Assembly (NCBI RefSeq): GCF_003234175.2
Contig: NZ_CP126257.1
Coordinates: 496,001-560,000 of the forward strand
DNA length: 64,000 bases
Direction: 5' to 3'
From: Curtobacterium sp. MCSS17_007
GTDB lineage: Bacteria > Actinomycetota > Actinomycetes > Actinomycetales > Microbacteriaceae
The notes below the pieces were generated by a model. That model was not told where the DNA came from and did no database searches. It saw only the letters and a list, made by a program, of their open reading frames with translations. Made by a program: the position numbers and the translations under genes. This document shows, piece by piece, positions 53,538 to 62,768 of this stretch (position 1 is the stretch's first letter; every line of letters starts with the position of its first letter).

Positions 53538-54407
53538 TCAGGCGCCGAGACGCTCGATGAGCTCCCGGTAGCGTGCGGCGGTCCGGTCGACGATCTCCTG
53601 CGGCAGCACCGGCGGGGTGCCCTGGCGGTCCCAGTTCGCGCTGAGCCAGTCCCGCACGATCTGCTTGTCGAACGAGTCGGTGCGGTTGCCGGAACGGGCG
53701 TCCCAGTAGCGGCTCGAGTCGCTCGTCAGGACCTCGTCCGCGATCCGGATCGTGCCCTCGGCGTCGCGGCCGAACTCGAACTTCGTGTCGGCGATCACCA
53801 CGTCGTGCTCCAGGGCGATCGCGGCGGCCTCGGCGTAGACGTGCAGCGACAGGTCGCGGAGGGCTCCGGCGTCCTCGCGGCCGACGAGCTCGACGGTCCG
53901 CTCGAACGAGATGTTCTCGTCGTGCTCGCCCTGCGGTGCCTTGTACGCGGGGGTGTAGATCGGCTCGGGCAGACGGTCGCCCTCGGACAGGCCGGCGGGG
54001 AGCTCGACGCCGCAGACGGTGCCCGACTCCCGGTACTCGGCCCACCCGCTGCCGACGAGGTACCCGCGCACGACGCACTCGACCGGGAACATGTCGAGCG
54101 GCAGCACGTGCATCGACCGGCTCGCGACCTCGGCAGGGACGGGGGTGCTGCCGGCGTCAGCGGCCACCAGGTGGTTCGGGACGTCCGCGATCCGGTCGAA
54201 CCAGAAGCGGGACAGTCGCGTGAGCAGCTCGCCCTTGCCGGGGATCGGGGGTTCGAGCGCGAAGTCGTAGGCGCTCACCCGGTCGGACGCGACGAGCAGC
54301 AGCTCGGTGGCGCTCGCGACGTCGGCGGTGCCCTCGGGCACGTAGAGCTCGCGGACCTTGCCGGAGGAGACGTGGCGCCAGCCGGGCAGCGCGGGGGCGG
54401 CGGTCAC
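53538..54407 (-). CDS. purC: Phosphoribosylaminoimidazole-succinocarboxamide synthase
   Basis: 289 residues from GTG 54407. Joins CAIR and aspartate to SAICAR with ATP. Recognised by HVSSGKVRELYVPE (ATP-binding start), LLVASDRVSAYDFAL, VRGYLVGSGWAEY, ADTKFEFG and DSFDKQIVRDWL. Length fits the eukaryote/actinobacteria type of about 290 residues. Its start overlaps the purD stop (GTGA), so purD-purC are translationally coupled. Confidence 0.97.
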   Translation of the reverse strand: MTAAPALPGWRHVSSGKVRELYVPEGTADVASATELLLVASDRVSAYDFALEPPIPGKGELLTRLSRFWFDRIADVPNHLVAADAGSTPVPAEVASRSMHVLPLDMFPVECVVRGYLVGSGWAEYRESGTVCGVELPAGLSEGDRLPEPIYTPAYKAPQGEHDENISFERTVELVGREDAGALRDLSLHVYAEAAAIALEHDVVIADTKFEFGRDAEGTIRIADEVLTSDSSRYWDARSGNRTDSFDKQIVRDWLSANWDRQGTPPVLPQEIVDRTAARYRELIERLGA

Positions 54408-55672
54408 CGGGCGACCTTCGCGGCGATGTCGGTCCGGTACTGCGCACCCTCGAGCGCGATGTCGCCGAGTCCGGCGTACGCGCGGTCGCGGGCCTCGGTG
54501 AAGTCGGATCCGGTCGCGACGACGCTGAGCACGCGCCCGCCCGTCGCGACGAGGTCACCGTCGAGGACGGCGGTGGCGGCGTGGGCGACGGAGACGCCCG
54601 GGCGCGCGTTCGCGGCGTCGACGCCGGAGACGGCACGGCCGGTCTGCGGGTTCTCCGGGTAGCCCTCGCTCGCGAGGACGACGGTGACGGCGACGTCCGC
54701 GCTGAACTCGGGCTGCGGTGCGCCGGCGAGCCGACCCGTCGCGGCGGCGGTCATGAGCGCGCTGAGCGGGGTGGTCAGGCGGGGGAGGACCACCTGGGTC
54801 TCCGGGTCGCCGAAACGGGCGTTGAACTCGATGACGCGGACACCCTGCTCGGTGACGATGAGGCCGCAGTACAGGAGCCCGATGAAGGGCGCGCCCTCGT
54901 GCTCGAGCCGACGGACGGTGGGCAGCGCGACGAGGTCCGTCACCTCGGCGACGAAGGCCTGCTCCGACTCCCAGCGGTCGGCGAGCCAGGGCAGCGGCGA
55001 GTACGCGCCCATGCCGCCCGTGTTCGGACCGGTGTCGCCGTCCCCGAGGCGCTTGTAGTCCTGCGCGGGGCTCAGCGGGCGGACGTCGTGTCCGTCGCTG
55101 AGGAAGAACAGCGAGACCTCTTCGCCGTCGAGGAACTCCTCGACCACGACGTGCCCGTGCTGCAGCCAGTAGGTCGCGTGGTCGATCGCGGCCTGGCGGT
55201 CCTCGGTCACCAGGACGCCCTTGCCCGCGGCGAGCCCGTCCGCCTTGACGACGTACGGCGCGCCGAGCTCGTCGATCGCGGCGACCGCTTCGTCCACGGT
55301 GCCGGCGTACACCGGCCGACCCGTGGGCACGGCGGCCTCGGACATGATGCGCTTCGCGAAGGCCTTCGACCCCTCGAGCTGCGCCGCGGCCCTGCTCGGC
55401 CCGAACACCGGGATCCCGCGGGTGCGCAGCGGGTCCGCGACGCCGGCGATCAGCGGGGCCTCGGGCCCGACGACGACGAGCTCGACGCCGTTCTCGATCG
55501 CGTACTCGGCGACGAGGTCCCCGTTGGTCGGGTCGAGCGACACCGTCTCGACGTCGGCCGCGATGCCGGCGTTGCCGGGCGCTGCCGTGATGACGTGGCC
55601 GGCCCCTTCCGCCAGGAGGGCCGTGATGATCGCGTGCTCGCGGGCACCGGAACCGAGGACGAGGATTCGCAC
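54404..55672 (-). CDS. purD: Phosphoribosylamine-glycine ligase
   Basis: 422 residues from GTG. Makes GAR from phosphoribosylamine, glycine and ATP. The N-terminal domain has LVLGSGAREHAIITALLAEG and VVVGPEAPLIAGVAD, and the ATP-grasp region AAGKGVLVTEDRQAA, VVEEFLDGEEVSLFF, and VIEFNARFGDPETQVVL. Length is normal. First gene of purD-purC. Divergent from the sterol-carrier-like gene with 57 bases between. Confidence 0.97.
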   Translation of the reverse strand: MRILVLGSGAREHAIITALLAEGAGHVITAAPGNAGIAADVETVSLDPTNGDLVAEYAIENGVELVVVGPEAPLIAGVADPLRTRGIPVFGPSRAAAQLEGSKAFAKRIMSEAAVPTGRPVYAGTVDEAVAAIDELGAPYVVKADGLAAGKGVLVTEDRQAAIDHATYWLQHGHVVVEEFLDGEEVSLFFLSDGHDVRPLSPAQDYKRLGDGDTGPNTGGMGAYSPLPWLADRWESEQAFVAEVTDLVALPTVRRLEHEGAPFIGLLYCGLIVTEQGVRVIEFNARFGDPETQVVLPRLTTPLSALMTAAATGRLAGAPQPEFSADVAVTVVLASEGYPENPQTGRAVSGVDAANARPGVSVAHAATAVLDGDLVATGGRVLSVVATGSDFTEARDRAYAGLGDIALEGAQYRTDIAAKVAR

Positions 55673-55729
55673 CCGATCACCCTACCGACCGCGACACGCC
55701 GTCCGCGATGCGGCGGTTAGCCTGGGGAC

Positions 55730-56092
55730 ATGCCCCCGAAGAGGATCGAGGACGCCGACGGCCGTGCCGCGCTCGCCGCGGTGCAGCGGGGGGAGACCGC
55801 CCGGCCGGTCCTGGCGACGGCGGTGCGGTGGACCCTGCAGCGGCTGGCCGACGACGTCCCGGGCAACAGCGTCGAGGTCCGGGTGCCACCGTTCGCGGCC
55901 GTGCAGGCCGTGCCGGGTCCGCGGCACACCCGCGGCACGCCACCGAACGTCGTCGAGACGGACGCGACGACGTGGCTGGCGCTGGCCACGGGCGAGCTGC
56001 GGTGGGACGATGCGGTCGCCCAGGCGCGTGTGAGCGCGTCCGGCTCCCGCGCGGACCTGACGGGGTTCCTGCCGGTCCGCACCGCGGTCTGA
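55730..56092 (+). CDS. Sterol carrier-like (SCP2 fold) protein, MDMPI C-terminal type
   Basis: 120 residues from ATG. PPKRIEDADGRAALAAVQRG, then ALATAVRWTLQRLA, EVRVPPFAAVQAV and TDATTWLALATGELRWDDA. The TWLALATG-x-L-x-W/F-x-x-A motif is the SCP2-like end of mycothiol-dependent maleylpyruvate isomerase-type proteins; here the domain stands alone, as in the small actinobacterial proteins next to purine genes. No DinB domain is present. Function unknown. Confidence 0.85.
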   Translation: MPPKRIEDADGRAALAAVQRGETARPVLATAVRWTLQRLADDVPGNSVEVRVPPFAAVQAVPGPRHTRGTPPNVVETDATTWLALATGELRWDDAVAQARVSASGSRADLTGFLPVRTAV

Positions 56093-56443
56093 CCCGAGCA
56101 TCGAGCGGTCGCGGGCCGCTGGCGTGACGAGGCTCGTGGGCCGCGGGCGTGACACGGGTGGACCGCTCGTTCGACGCCGCCCGAGGCTGGTCGTGCAACC
56201 GGGCTCACAGACTTAGGTAGGTCCTACCGATGTGTCCGCCGCAACCGCTTGCGTACCGTGGAAGTCGCCGGGATTCGGACCCGACCCGAACGGGTCCGAA
56301 CCCGGCGACAGGGTCAAAGGTACGCGACATACGGCATGCCCTGTCAACCGCTGCGGCGAGTCGTGCTGCAAACCGCAACGATCGCGGTCCCATCGGGGAC
56401 CTTTGTTGATCGGATGTCAGTTCCAGCGGGTGTACGGAGGCGC
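56093..56443. other. Convergent intergenic region with operator-like dyad and hairpins
   Basis: 351 bases without a gene. CGAGCGGTC (56102-56110) and GACCGCTCG (56161-56169) form a 9-base stem enclosing two 25-base direct repeats (56109-56133, 56134-56158), a possible terminator for the SCP2-like gene. A 13-base dyad GGTAGGTCCTACC sits at 56216-56228, with TTAGG just before it. A strong hairpin (arms 56267-56282 and 56292-56306, core TTCGGACCC, one bulged base) could end the LuxR transcript. The dyad between two converging genes is unexplained. Confidence 0.45.
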
Positions 56444-59107
56444 TCAGCGCGGTCCGAGCAGCTCCGCCAGCTCGGACCGGGCGTGCACGTCCCACTTCGA
56501 GAACACCCGCGACATGTGCGCATCGATCGTCCGGACGCTCAGGCTCAGCGTCTCGGCGATGCGACGGTTGCTGAGGCCCTGCGCGGCGAGCTCGGCGACC
56601 TCGTACTCGCGTCGGGTCAGCGGTGGGCGCACCCTGCCGGCGGAGACCGCCATGCCGTGCGACGCGAGGACCCCCTGGGCCGCGACGATCCGCGAGTGGT
56701 CGCCGGAGCGCACGGCGTCGGCGTACTCCACGATCGCGTGCGCCAGCGGGCCGTCGACCCGCGCGGCCGCCTCCCGCATCCGCGCGAGCGACGCCGTCGT
56801 GTCGCGTCCGCTGACCATGTCGTTCGTGTAGTGCAGCGTCTGCGCGTACAGGACGGGGAGCCAGGCGCCGCTGGCGGTCGAGCGCTCGATGATCTCGTCC
56901 GCGTGCCGCAGTCCGGCCGGGTTGCCGAGCACGGACTCCGTCCACGCGATCGACACCGCGATCTGCTCGCCCGTGATCCGCATCGCACGCCCCGGGGTGG
57001 TCCGCGCGCGCTCCAGGGCCTCGGTGGCACGGTCCACGTTGCCCGCGTAGGCGTGCGCCAACGCGAGTCGCGCCCACGGGTACGCGGCGAACCCGCCGTG
57101 GTCGGCCACGTCGTAGCGTTCGCAGGCCGCCGAGAACGCGGCGATCGCGTCGTCCCACCGCCGCTGCCCGATCGCCAGGTTGCCGACGCCGATGAGCTCG
57201 AGGGTGAAGTCGTACTTCAGGAACGGACTGGCGCGCCGGACCGGGATCTCGGTCACCAGGTCGGCCATGTCCCCCCGCCACACCTGCACCTGGTGCAGGA
57301 CGGAGACGTTCTCGCCGACGCTCCACGGTGCGGCCTCGACGTGCTCGACGGCCGTCGCGATCGCACGGCGCGCGAAGGCGGCGGCCTCCTCGAGCCGGCC
57401 GGAGGTCGCGAGCGCCATGGTCACGCACGGCGCGACGCAGAGGAACGACACCGGGACGGTCGGTTGCTGCAGGATCCGGGAGCGCTCGACCTCGGCGCGG
57501 ACCTCCTCGAAGCGACCGCCCCATCCCAGGTGCGCCAGGCGGAGCAGGCGGACGTGCTCCACGGTCTCGGCGCCCACCAGCGGCATCGCCGCCTCGGACA
57601 GCGCCACCGCGGCGTCGACGTCGTCGTCGTGGAACTGCCGGATGTTCGCCAGGGTCTCGCAGGCCTCGACGATCACCGTGTCGTCCACCTCGTCGGCGCG
57701 CCCGCGAGCGATCGCCCAGGCGGCCTCGGCGTCGACGCGGCCGGCCTCGCGCCCCGTGCTGTACGAGTGGGCGATCGACCGGAGGCAGTGTGCCGTCACC
57801 TGCTCGGTCGCGGTCAACGTGGTCCGGAGCGCGGCGGACGCCAACGCGATCGCGCTCTCGTGCTCCTGCAGCCGGACGGCGACCTCGGTGGCGTCGAGCA
57901 GCTGGGCGACCGGGGGCAGCACGCCGCACTCGAGCGACCAGAGCGCGGCGCGGAGCCGTGCCGCGGGCGGTGCGTTCTCGGGGCGGGCCGCGCGGAAGGC
58001 GTTCGCCCGCGCGAACAGGGCCGTCCGGCGCGCGACCGGCACCAACCCGCGGACGACCTCGCCCACGAGCGGGTGCGACGGTCGGACGACGGCCGTGCCG
58101 TCCTCGTCGGAGTCGATCGCGACCAGGCCGAGCGCCACCACCCGGTCGACGTCACCGCCCGAGACCATGCCGAGCAGGCGGGTGAGGGGGATCGGGTGCG
58201 CGAGCGCGACGATGTCGACCACGTCGCGCAGGTCCTCGGGCAGCGAGCCGAGCTCGGTGCGGTACATGTCCGCCAGGCTGTTCGACGCGGTGATGCGCCC
58301 GCGCCAGTACCAACCGGACGCGGTCTGCTCGAGCGCGCCCGACGTCAGTGCGGCGCGCACCACCTCGCGCAGGTACAGCGGGTTGCCCGCCGTCGCCCGG
58401 TGCACCCGCTCGGTCGATGCGGTCTCGAGCTGCGCGCCGAGCGCCTGCGCGACGACCTCGCCGGTCTCGTGGACGTCGAGCGGTGCGAGGTCGATGCGTT
58501 CGAGCAGGTCGTCCTGCCACAGCGCACGCAGCGGGTCGGACAGCGCCGTGAAGTCGCGGCAGGTCAGCACGAGCCGCGCACCCTGGTCGCGCACGAGCCA
58601 CGCGACGTACCGCGCGGAGATCGCGTCGAGGTGGTCGGCGTCGTCGACACGCAGGACGACGTCGCGGTCGCGCAGGTCGTCGGTCTCGCGCAGACGCTGG
58701 GCGGCCGACGCGTCGTCCACCAGGTCGGCGAGGGCGGACGGCAGCTCGCCGAAGCGGTCGGCCACGGCGCCGAAGGGCATCGACCGGCCGGCCGCGACGG
58801 CCGTGATCGGCACGACGACGGTGCGACCGCTCGCGTCACGGCGGGCGACGCGGTCGGCGACCCGGGCGGCGGTCGAGGTCTTGCCGAGCCCCGGCGCGCC
58901 GACGATGGCGACGCTCCAGCGGTGCTCGGCGACGACGGAGACGGCGCGGTCCTCCTCGCGGCGCTGGACGATCGGCCACGGCACACGGGCGGGCGTGCGG
59001 GGTCGACGACGGCCGCGGATGGACTGTTCGTGCACCCCCGTCACCTCCCGCTCGTGGTCGTCCGCCTGCTCCCCGTACCGGGCGATCCGGTGCCCGGGCT
59101 CGGACAT
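56444..59107 (-). CDS. LuxR family regulator with AAA/NTPase domain (LAL type)
   Basis: 887 residues from ATG 59107; GTG 59035 with GGGAGG eight bases before gives 863 residues and is equally possible. An N-terminal P-loop NTPase (Walker A GAPGLGKTS, Walker B VVLRVDDADHL) is followed by a helical sensor region and long TPR-like helices (about 400-820). The C-terminal LuxR helix-turn-helix is clear: LTRREYEVAELAAQGLSNR, RIAETLSLSVRTIDAHM and SRVFSKWDVHARSELAELL. This is the LAL group that binds ATP and often controls secondary metabolism or sugar use. It is divergent from the small membrane protein gene at 59238 and may control it. Confidence 0.9.
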   Translation of the reverse strand: MSEPGHRIARYGEQADDHEREVTGVHEQSIRGRRRPRTPARVPWPIVQRREEDRAVSVVAEHRWSVAIVGAPGLGKTSTAARVADRVARRDASGRTVVVPITAVAAGRSMPFGAVADRFGELPSALADLVDDASAAQRLRETDDLRDRDVVLRVDDADHLDAISARYVAWLVRDQGARLVLTCRDFTALSDPLRALWQDDLLERIDLAPLDVHETGEVVAQALGAQLETASTERVHRATAGNPLYLREVVRAALTSGALEQTASGWYWRGRITASNSLADMYRTELGSLPEDLRDVVDIVALAHPIPLTRLLGMVSGGDVDRVVALGLVAIDSDEDGTAVVRPSHPLVGEVVRGLVPVARRTALFARANAFRAARPENAPPAARLRAALWSLECGVLPPVAQLLDATEVAVRLQEHESAIALASAALRTTLTATEQVTAHCLRSIAHSYSTGREAGRVDAEAAWAIARGRADEVDDTVIVEACETLANIRQFHDDDVDAAVALSEAAMPLVGAETVEHVRLLRLAHLGWGGRFEEVRAEVERSRILQQPTVPVSFLCVAPCVTMALATSGRLEEAAAFARRAIATAVEHVEAAPWSVGENVSVLHQVQVWRGDMADLVTEIPVRRASPFLKYDFTLELIGVGNLAIGQRRWDDAIAAFSAACERYDVADHGGFAAYPWARLALAHAYAGNVDRATEALERARTTPGRAMRITGEQIAVSIAWTESVLGNPAGLRHADEIIERSTASGAWLPVLYAQTLHYTNDMVSGRDTTASLARMREAAARVDGPLAHAIVEYADAVRSGDHSRIVAAQGVLASHGMAVSAGRVRPPLTRREYEVAELAAQGLSNRRIAETLSLSVRTIDAHMSRVFSKWDVHARSELAELLGPR

Positions 59108-59237
59108 CGTCCTCGACCGGGTGGTCGGCGTCCGACGCGATGCGTCCCGTGGATACCGACCGGTAGGGACATCTTGCCCCGGACCACGTGTCCAGCAACA
59201 GGCCGGAGCACGTCCCACAGTGGGGGACAATGGAGGG

Positions 59238-59654
59238 GTGAGCGACACCGACCGACCCGAAGACCGCCCGGCAGCGCCCGTGCCGTCGGCAGCGACACCG
59301 GCACCGAGCGCCGTCAGCTCGCCGGACGAGGTCACCATCCGACGCGCGCCGAAGTTCGGCGTGTTCATCGTCGGTGGTGCGGTGCTCGGCTTCCTCGCGA
59401 CCCTCGTCGTCGTGACGGCCACCATGGACATCGATCGCGGTGACCAGCAGGACGCCAGCTTCGGCACGCTCGTCGGCTACTTCTCGCTCTGGGGCGTCAC
59501 GCTCGGTGCGCTCGTCGGCGCGATCGCCGCGGTCGTGCTCGACCGTGTCCTCGCGCGCCGCGCCGCCAGCCTGACGGCGGAGCGCGTCGAGGTCGAGCCG
59601 GCGGAGGAGACGGTCGACGGCGAGGTCGAGGACCACGGCGACCAGCGGCAGTAG
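59238..59654 (+). CDS. Small two-helix membrane protein (hypothetical, next to purF)
   Basis: 138 residues from GTG with GGAGGG at 59232-59237. A proline-rich cytoplasmic head (about 1-35), then helices KFGVFIVGGAVLGFLATLVVV and GYFSLWGVTLGALVGAIAAVV, with a conserved-looking TMDIDRGDQQDASFG loop between them and an acidic tail. I recognise it as a type often found beside purF in Microbacteriaceae, but its role is unknown. Divergent from the LuxR gene; followed by dispersed hairpin copy 7 and the end of purF. Confidence 0.75.
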   Translation: MSDTDRPEDRPAAPVPSAATPAPSAVSSPDEVTIRRAPKFGVFIVGGAVLGFLATLVVVTATMDIDRGDQQDASFGTLVGYFSLWGVTLGALVGAIAAVVLDRVLARRAASLTAERVEVEPAEETVDGEVEDHGDQRQ

Positions 59655-59662
59655 CCGCTCCA

Positions 59663-59716
59663 CGCGACGGACGGGAGGCCCGGTACCAGCTGGTACCGGG
59701 CCTCCCGTCCGTCGCG
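59663..59716 (+). terminator. Dispersed hairpin repeat, copy 7 (terminator-like)
   Basis: 54-base perfect palindrome, arms 59663-59689 and 59690-59716, starting CGCGACGGACGGGAGGCCCG. The central 50 bases are the same as in copy 4 at 48638, 11 kb away. It lies 8 bases after the membrane protein gene and 21 bases before the end of purF. Confidence 0.9.
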
Positions 59717-59737
59717 CGGTCGCCGTGGCGACGCGGC

Positions 59738-61195
59738 TCAGCTGAGCTGGTTCGCCTCCACCCACGACAGGTACTCGGGGCTGACCGTGCCGGTGACGTA
59801 CTCACCGGTGAAGCAGCTCATCTCGAGTTCGGTGACGTCCGAGCCCTCGATGATCGCGTCGCGCATGTCCGCCACCTCTTGGTAGATGAGGTGGTCGCTC
59901 CCGAGCACACGGTTGATCTCCGGGATCTTCCGGTCGTGCGCGATGAGCTCCGCGCGCGTCGGCATGTTGATGCCGTACACGTGCGGGTAGCGCACCGGGG
60001 GAGCGGCGCTCGTGAAGGTCACCTCGTTCGCACCGGCGGCCCGCGCCATCTCGACGATCTCGCGGCTCGTGGTGCCGCGGACGATCGAGTCGTCGACGAT
60101 CAGGATGTTCTTGCCCTTGAACTCGGACGACATCGCGTTGAGCTTCTGGCGGACCGAACGCTTGCGCTCGGCCTGCCCCGGCATGATGAAGGTGCGGCCG
60201 ACGTAGCGGTTCTTGAAGAAGCCCTCGCGGTAGTCGATGCCGAGCTTCTGCGCGACCTGCATGGCGGCCGGGCGGCTGGAGTCCGGGATCGGCATGACCA
60301 CGTCGATGTCGCCGGTCGGGGCGTACTGCGCGATCGTGTCGGCCAGGCGGTTGCCGAGCCGGAGGCGGGCGTCGTACACCGAGATGCCGTTCATCACGGA
60401 GTCGGGACGCGCGAGGTAGACGTACTCGAACGAGCACGGCACCAGGCGCGGGTCCTTCGCGCACTGCCGGGCGTGCATCTGACCGTTCATCTCGATGAAG
60501 ACGGCCTCGCCCGGAGCGATGTCGCGGACGATCTCGTACCCGCCGGACTCGAGCACGAGCGACTCGCTCGCGACGACCCACTCGGGCTGCCCGGCCTCGT
60601 CGAACTTGTGGCCGAGGATGAGCGGGCGGATGCCGTACGGGTCGCGGAACGCCAGCAGGCCGTGGCCCGCGATCGTCGCGATCGTGGCGTACGAGCCCTC
60701 GACGCGTTCGTGCACGCGCTCGACGGCGTCGAACACCTGACCGGCGTCGAGCTCGCTGCCGCGGACCTGGCCCTGGAGCTCGTGCGCCAGGACGTTCACC
60801 AGGAGCTCGGTGTCGCTCGTCGTGTTGAGGTGGCGGCGGTCGATGTCGAACAGCTCGCGGGTGAGCTCGCGAGTGTTCGTGAGGTTGCCGTTGTGGACGA
60901 GCACGATGCCGTAGGGGGCGTTCACGTAGAAGGGCTGGGCCTCTTCCTCGTTGCTCGCGGCGCCCTTCGTGGCGTACCGGACGTGTCCGAGGCCCATCGT
61001 GCCGAGCAGGGCACGCATGTCACGGGTGCGGAAGGCCTCCCGCACGTGTCCACGCGTCTTGTGCATGTGGTGGACGCGACCTTCGACCGTGGCGATGCCC
61101 GTCGAGTCCTGGCCCCGGTGCTGCAGGAGCAGCAGGGCGTCGTAGATGGATTGGTTGACGGGCCCCTGCGCAACGAGGCCGACGATGCCGCACAT
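59738..61195 (-). CDS. purF: Amidophosphoribosyltransferase
   Basis: 485 residues from ATG. First step of purine synthesis: PRPP and glutamine to phosphoribosylamine. Begins MCGIVGLVAQG, so Cys2 is the N-terminal nucleophile of the glutaminase domain after Met removal; no propeptide. Also LGHVRYATKGAASNEEEAQ, LNTTSDTELL, and the phosphoribosyltransferase part with VMPIPDSSRPAAM, ILIVDDSIVRGTTSREIV. Length is normal. Divergent from purM with 71 bases between; both may share one control region. Confidence 0.97.
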   Translation of the reverse strand: MCGIVGLVAQGPVNQSIYDALLLLQHRGQDSTGIATVEGRVHHMHKTRGHVREAFRTRDMRALLGTMGLGHVRYATKGAASNEEEAQPFYVNAPYGIVLVHNGNLTNTRELTRELFDIDRRHLNTTSDTELLVNVLAHELQGQVRGSELDAGQVFDAVERVHERVEGSYATIATIAGHGLLAFRDPYGIRPLILGHKFDEAGQPEWVVASESLVLESGGYEIVRDIAPGEAVFIEMNGQMHARQCAKDPRLVPCSFEYVYLARPDSVMNGISVYDARLRLGNRLADTIAQYAPTGDIDVVMPIPDSSRPAAMQVAQKLGIDYREGFFKNRYVGRTFIMPGQAERKRSVRQKLNAMSSEFKGKNILIVDDSIVRGTTSREIVEMARAAGANEVTFTSAAPPVRYPHVYGINMPTRAELIAHDRKIPEINRVLGSDHLIYQEVADMRDAIIEGSDVTELEMSCFTGEYVTGTVSPEYLSWVEANQLS

Positions 61196-61266
61196 TCGCG
61201 GTGTGCTCCAGACCGTAGGATCGGGTGGTACCGAACAAGTCTGCCATGCCCCGCGGAGGACTACGC

Positions 61267-62367
61267 ATGCCGAACCCGTACGCTGCCGCCGGCGTCGACA
61301 CCGCCGCCGGTGACCTGGCCGTCGAGCTCATGAAGTCCGCAGTCTCGGCGACCCACAACCCATCGGTGCTCGGTGGCGTCGGCGGGTTCGCGGGGCTGTA
61401 CGACGTCTCGTTCCTGAAGGACTACGACCGCCCGCTGCTCGCGACCTCGACCGACGGCGTCGGCACGAAGGTCGCCATCGCGCAGGCGATCGACAAGCAC
61501 GACACGATCGGGCAGGACCTGGTCGGCATGGTCGTCGACGACATCGTCGTGGTGGGCGCGAAGCCGCTCTTCATGACGGACTACATCGCCTGCGGCCGCG
61601 TCGTGCCGAACCGGATCGCCGACATCGTCGCCGGCATCGCCCGCGGCTGCTCGGCGACGGGCACCGCGCTCGTCGGCGGCGAGACCGCGGAGCACCCCGG
61701 GCTGCTCGGTCCGGACGACTACGACGTGGCGGGTGCCGCGACCGGCGTGGTCGAGGCCGACCGCCAGCTCGGCGCGCACCTCGTCGAGGACGGCGACGTC
61801 GTCGTGGCGATCGAGTCGTCCGGGCTGCACTCGAACGGGTACTCGCTCGTCCGGCACATCCTGTCCGGCAAGGGCGTCGGCTACACCGACCAGCTGCCGG
61901 AGTTCGGGACGGGCGTCTCGGTGGGCGAGGCCCTGCTCGAGCCCACCCGCCTCTACACTGCGCCGCTGCTCGACCTGCTCGAGGCACGGCCCGGCGCCGT
62001 CCACTCGCTCTCCCACGTCACCGGTGGGGGCATCGCCGCGAACCTGGCGCGCGTGCTGCCCGTCGGCACCTGGGTCGAGGTCGACCGCTCCACGTGGACG
62101 CCCTCGACGGTGTTCCGGGTGCTCGCGGACATGGCGGGGACGCCGATCGAGGACACCGAGGGCACCTGGAACCTGGGCATCGGGATGTTCGCCGTCGTCG
62201 CGGCGTCGTCGGCGTCCGCGGTGCTCGACGACCTGCGGGCCGCGGGGCTGCCGGCGTGGACCGTCGGTACGGTGTCGACGTCCGAGCGCGACCTGAACGG
62301 GTTCGAACAGGGCGCCAAGGGTGTCGACGGCGGAGCGGTCCGCCTCGTCGGTTCCTACGCGGGCTGA
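61267..62367 (+). CDS. purM: Phosphoribosylformylglycinamidine cyclo-ligase (AIR synthase)
   Basis: 366 residues from ATG 61267 with GGAGGA at 61256-61261; upstream in-frame ATG/GTG have no such site. Makes AIR from FGAM with ATP. Landmarks: YAAAGVDTAAGDLAVELMK, LLATSTDGVGTKVAIAQA, MVVDDIVVVGAKPLFMTDYI, ALVGGETAEHPG and SSGLHSNGYSLVRHI. The end contains TWNLGIGMFAVV. Starts 71 bases from divergent purF. Confidence 0.97.
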   Translation: MPNPYAAAGVDTAAGDLAVELMKSAVSATHNPSVLGGVGGFAGLYDVSFLKDYDRPLLATSTDGVGTKVAIAQAIDKHDTIGQDLVGMVVDDIVVVGAKPLFMTDYIACGRVVPNRIADIVAGIARGCSATGTALVGGETAEHPGLLGPDDYDVAGAATGVVEADRQLGAHLVEDGDVVVAIESSGLHSNGYSLVRHILSGKGVGYTDQLPEFGTGVSVGEALLEPTRLYTAPLLDLLEARPGAVHSLSHVTGGGIAANLARVLPVGTWVEVDRSTWTPSTVFRVLADMAGTPIEDTEGTWNLGIGMFAVVAASSASAVLDDLRAAGLPAWTVGTVSTSERDLNGFEQGAKGVDGGAVRLVGSYAG

Positions 62368-62768
62368 GGCGCGCCGGGCCGCCGGTACCGAGCTCGCGCG
62401 CACTGCGCCGGGACCGGTGCCGGGCTGTTGCGGAGCGGAAGCGCCGGGCGGGCACGACATGCCGCTCAGGTCCGCCGAGCGGGTGCGTTCGGTCGCCGGG
62501 CGGCGTCGAGCGTGCCGCATCCGGCCCGTTCGGGAGGCTCGGCGCGGCTCTGCAGGCGGCCCGAGCTGGTCGACGCGCGCCGGATGACCCGTGGCGGATG
62601 AGTCGCTTGGCCCCCGTCGAGCGGGCACGACGTGCCGCTCAGGTCCGCCGAGCGGGTGCGTTCCGTCGCAGGGCGTCGACGAGCGTGCCGTACCTGGCCC
62701 GCCCGATGAGGACTCGGGCGGCCGGGCCCCGGCACCCGCGCGCCGACGCTGCGCCCGCACACACGAGA
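62368..62768. repeat. Intergenic region with an 81-base direct repeat
   Basis: Two copies of an 81-base sequence at 62448-62528 and 62621-62701 differ at about eight positions by hand alignment. Each contains GGCACGACRTGCC-like dyads (perfect in copy two, GGCACGACGTGCC) and CGCTC...GAGCG. No gene is supported in this region; frames on the minus strand repeat the same words because of the DNA repeat. It looks like a structured intergenic element following purM. Confidence 0.65.

Noticed and set aside
56249..59443. Long + strand frames (up to 1064 codons) opposite the LuxR gene
   Set aside because: The LuxR protein has clear Walker and helix-turn-helix motifs on the minus strand; the + frames are Arg/His/Asp-rich shadows. 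Only the last part of one frame, 59238-59654, is a real gene.
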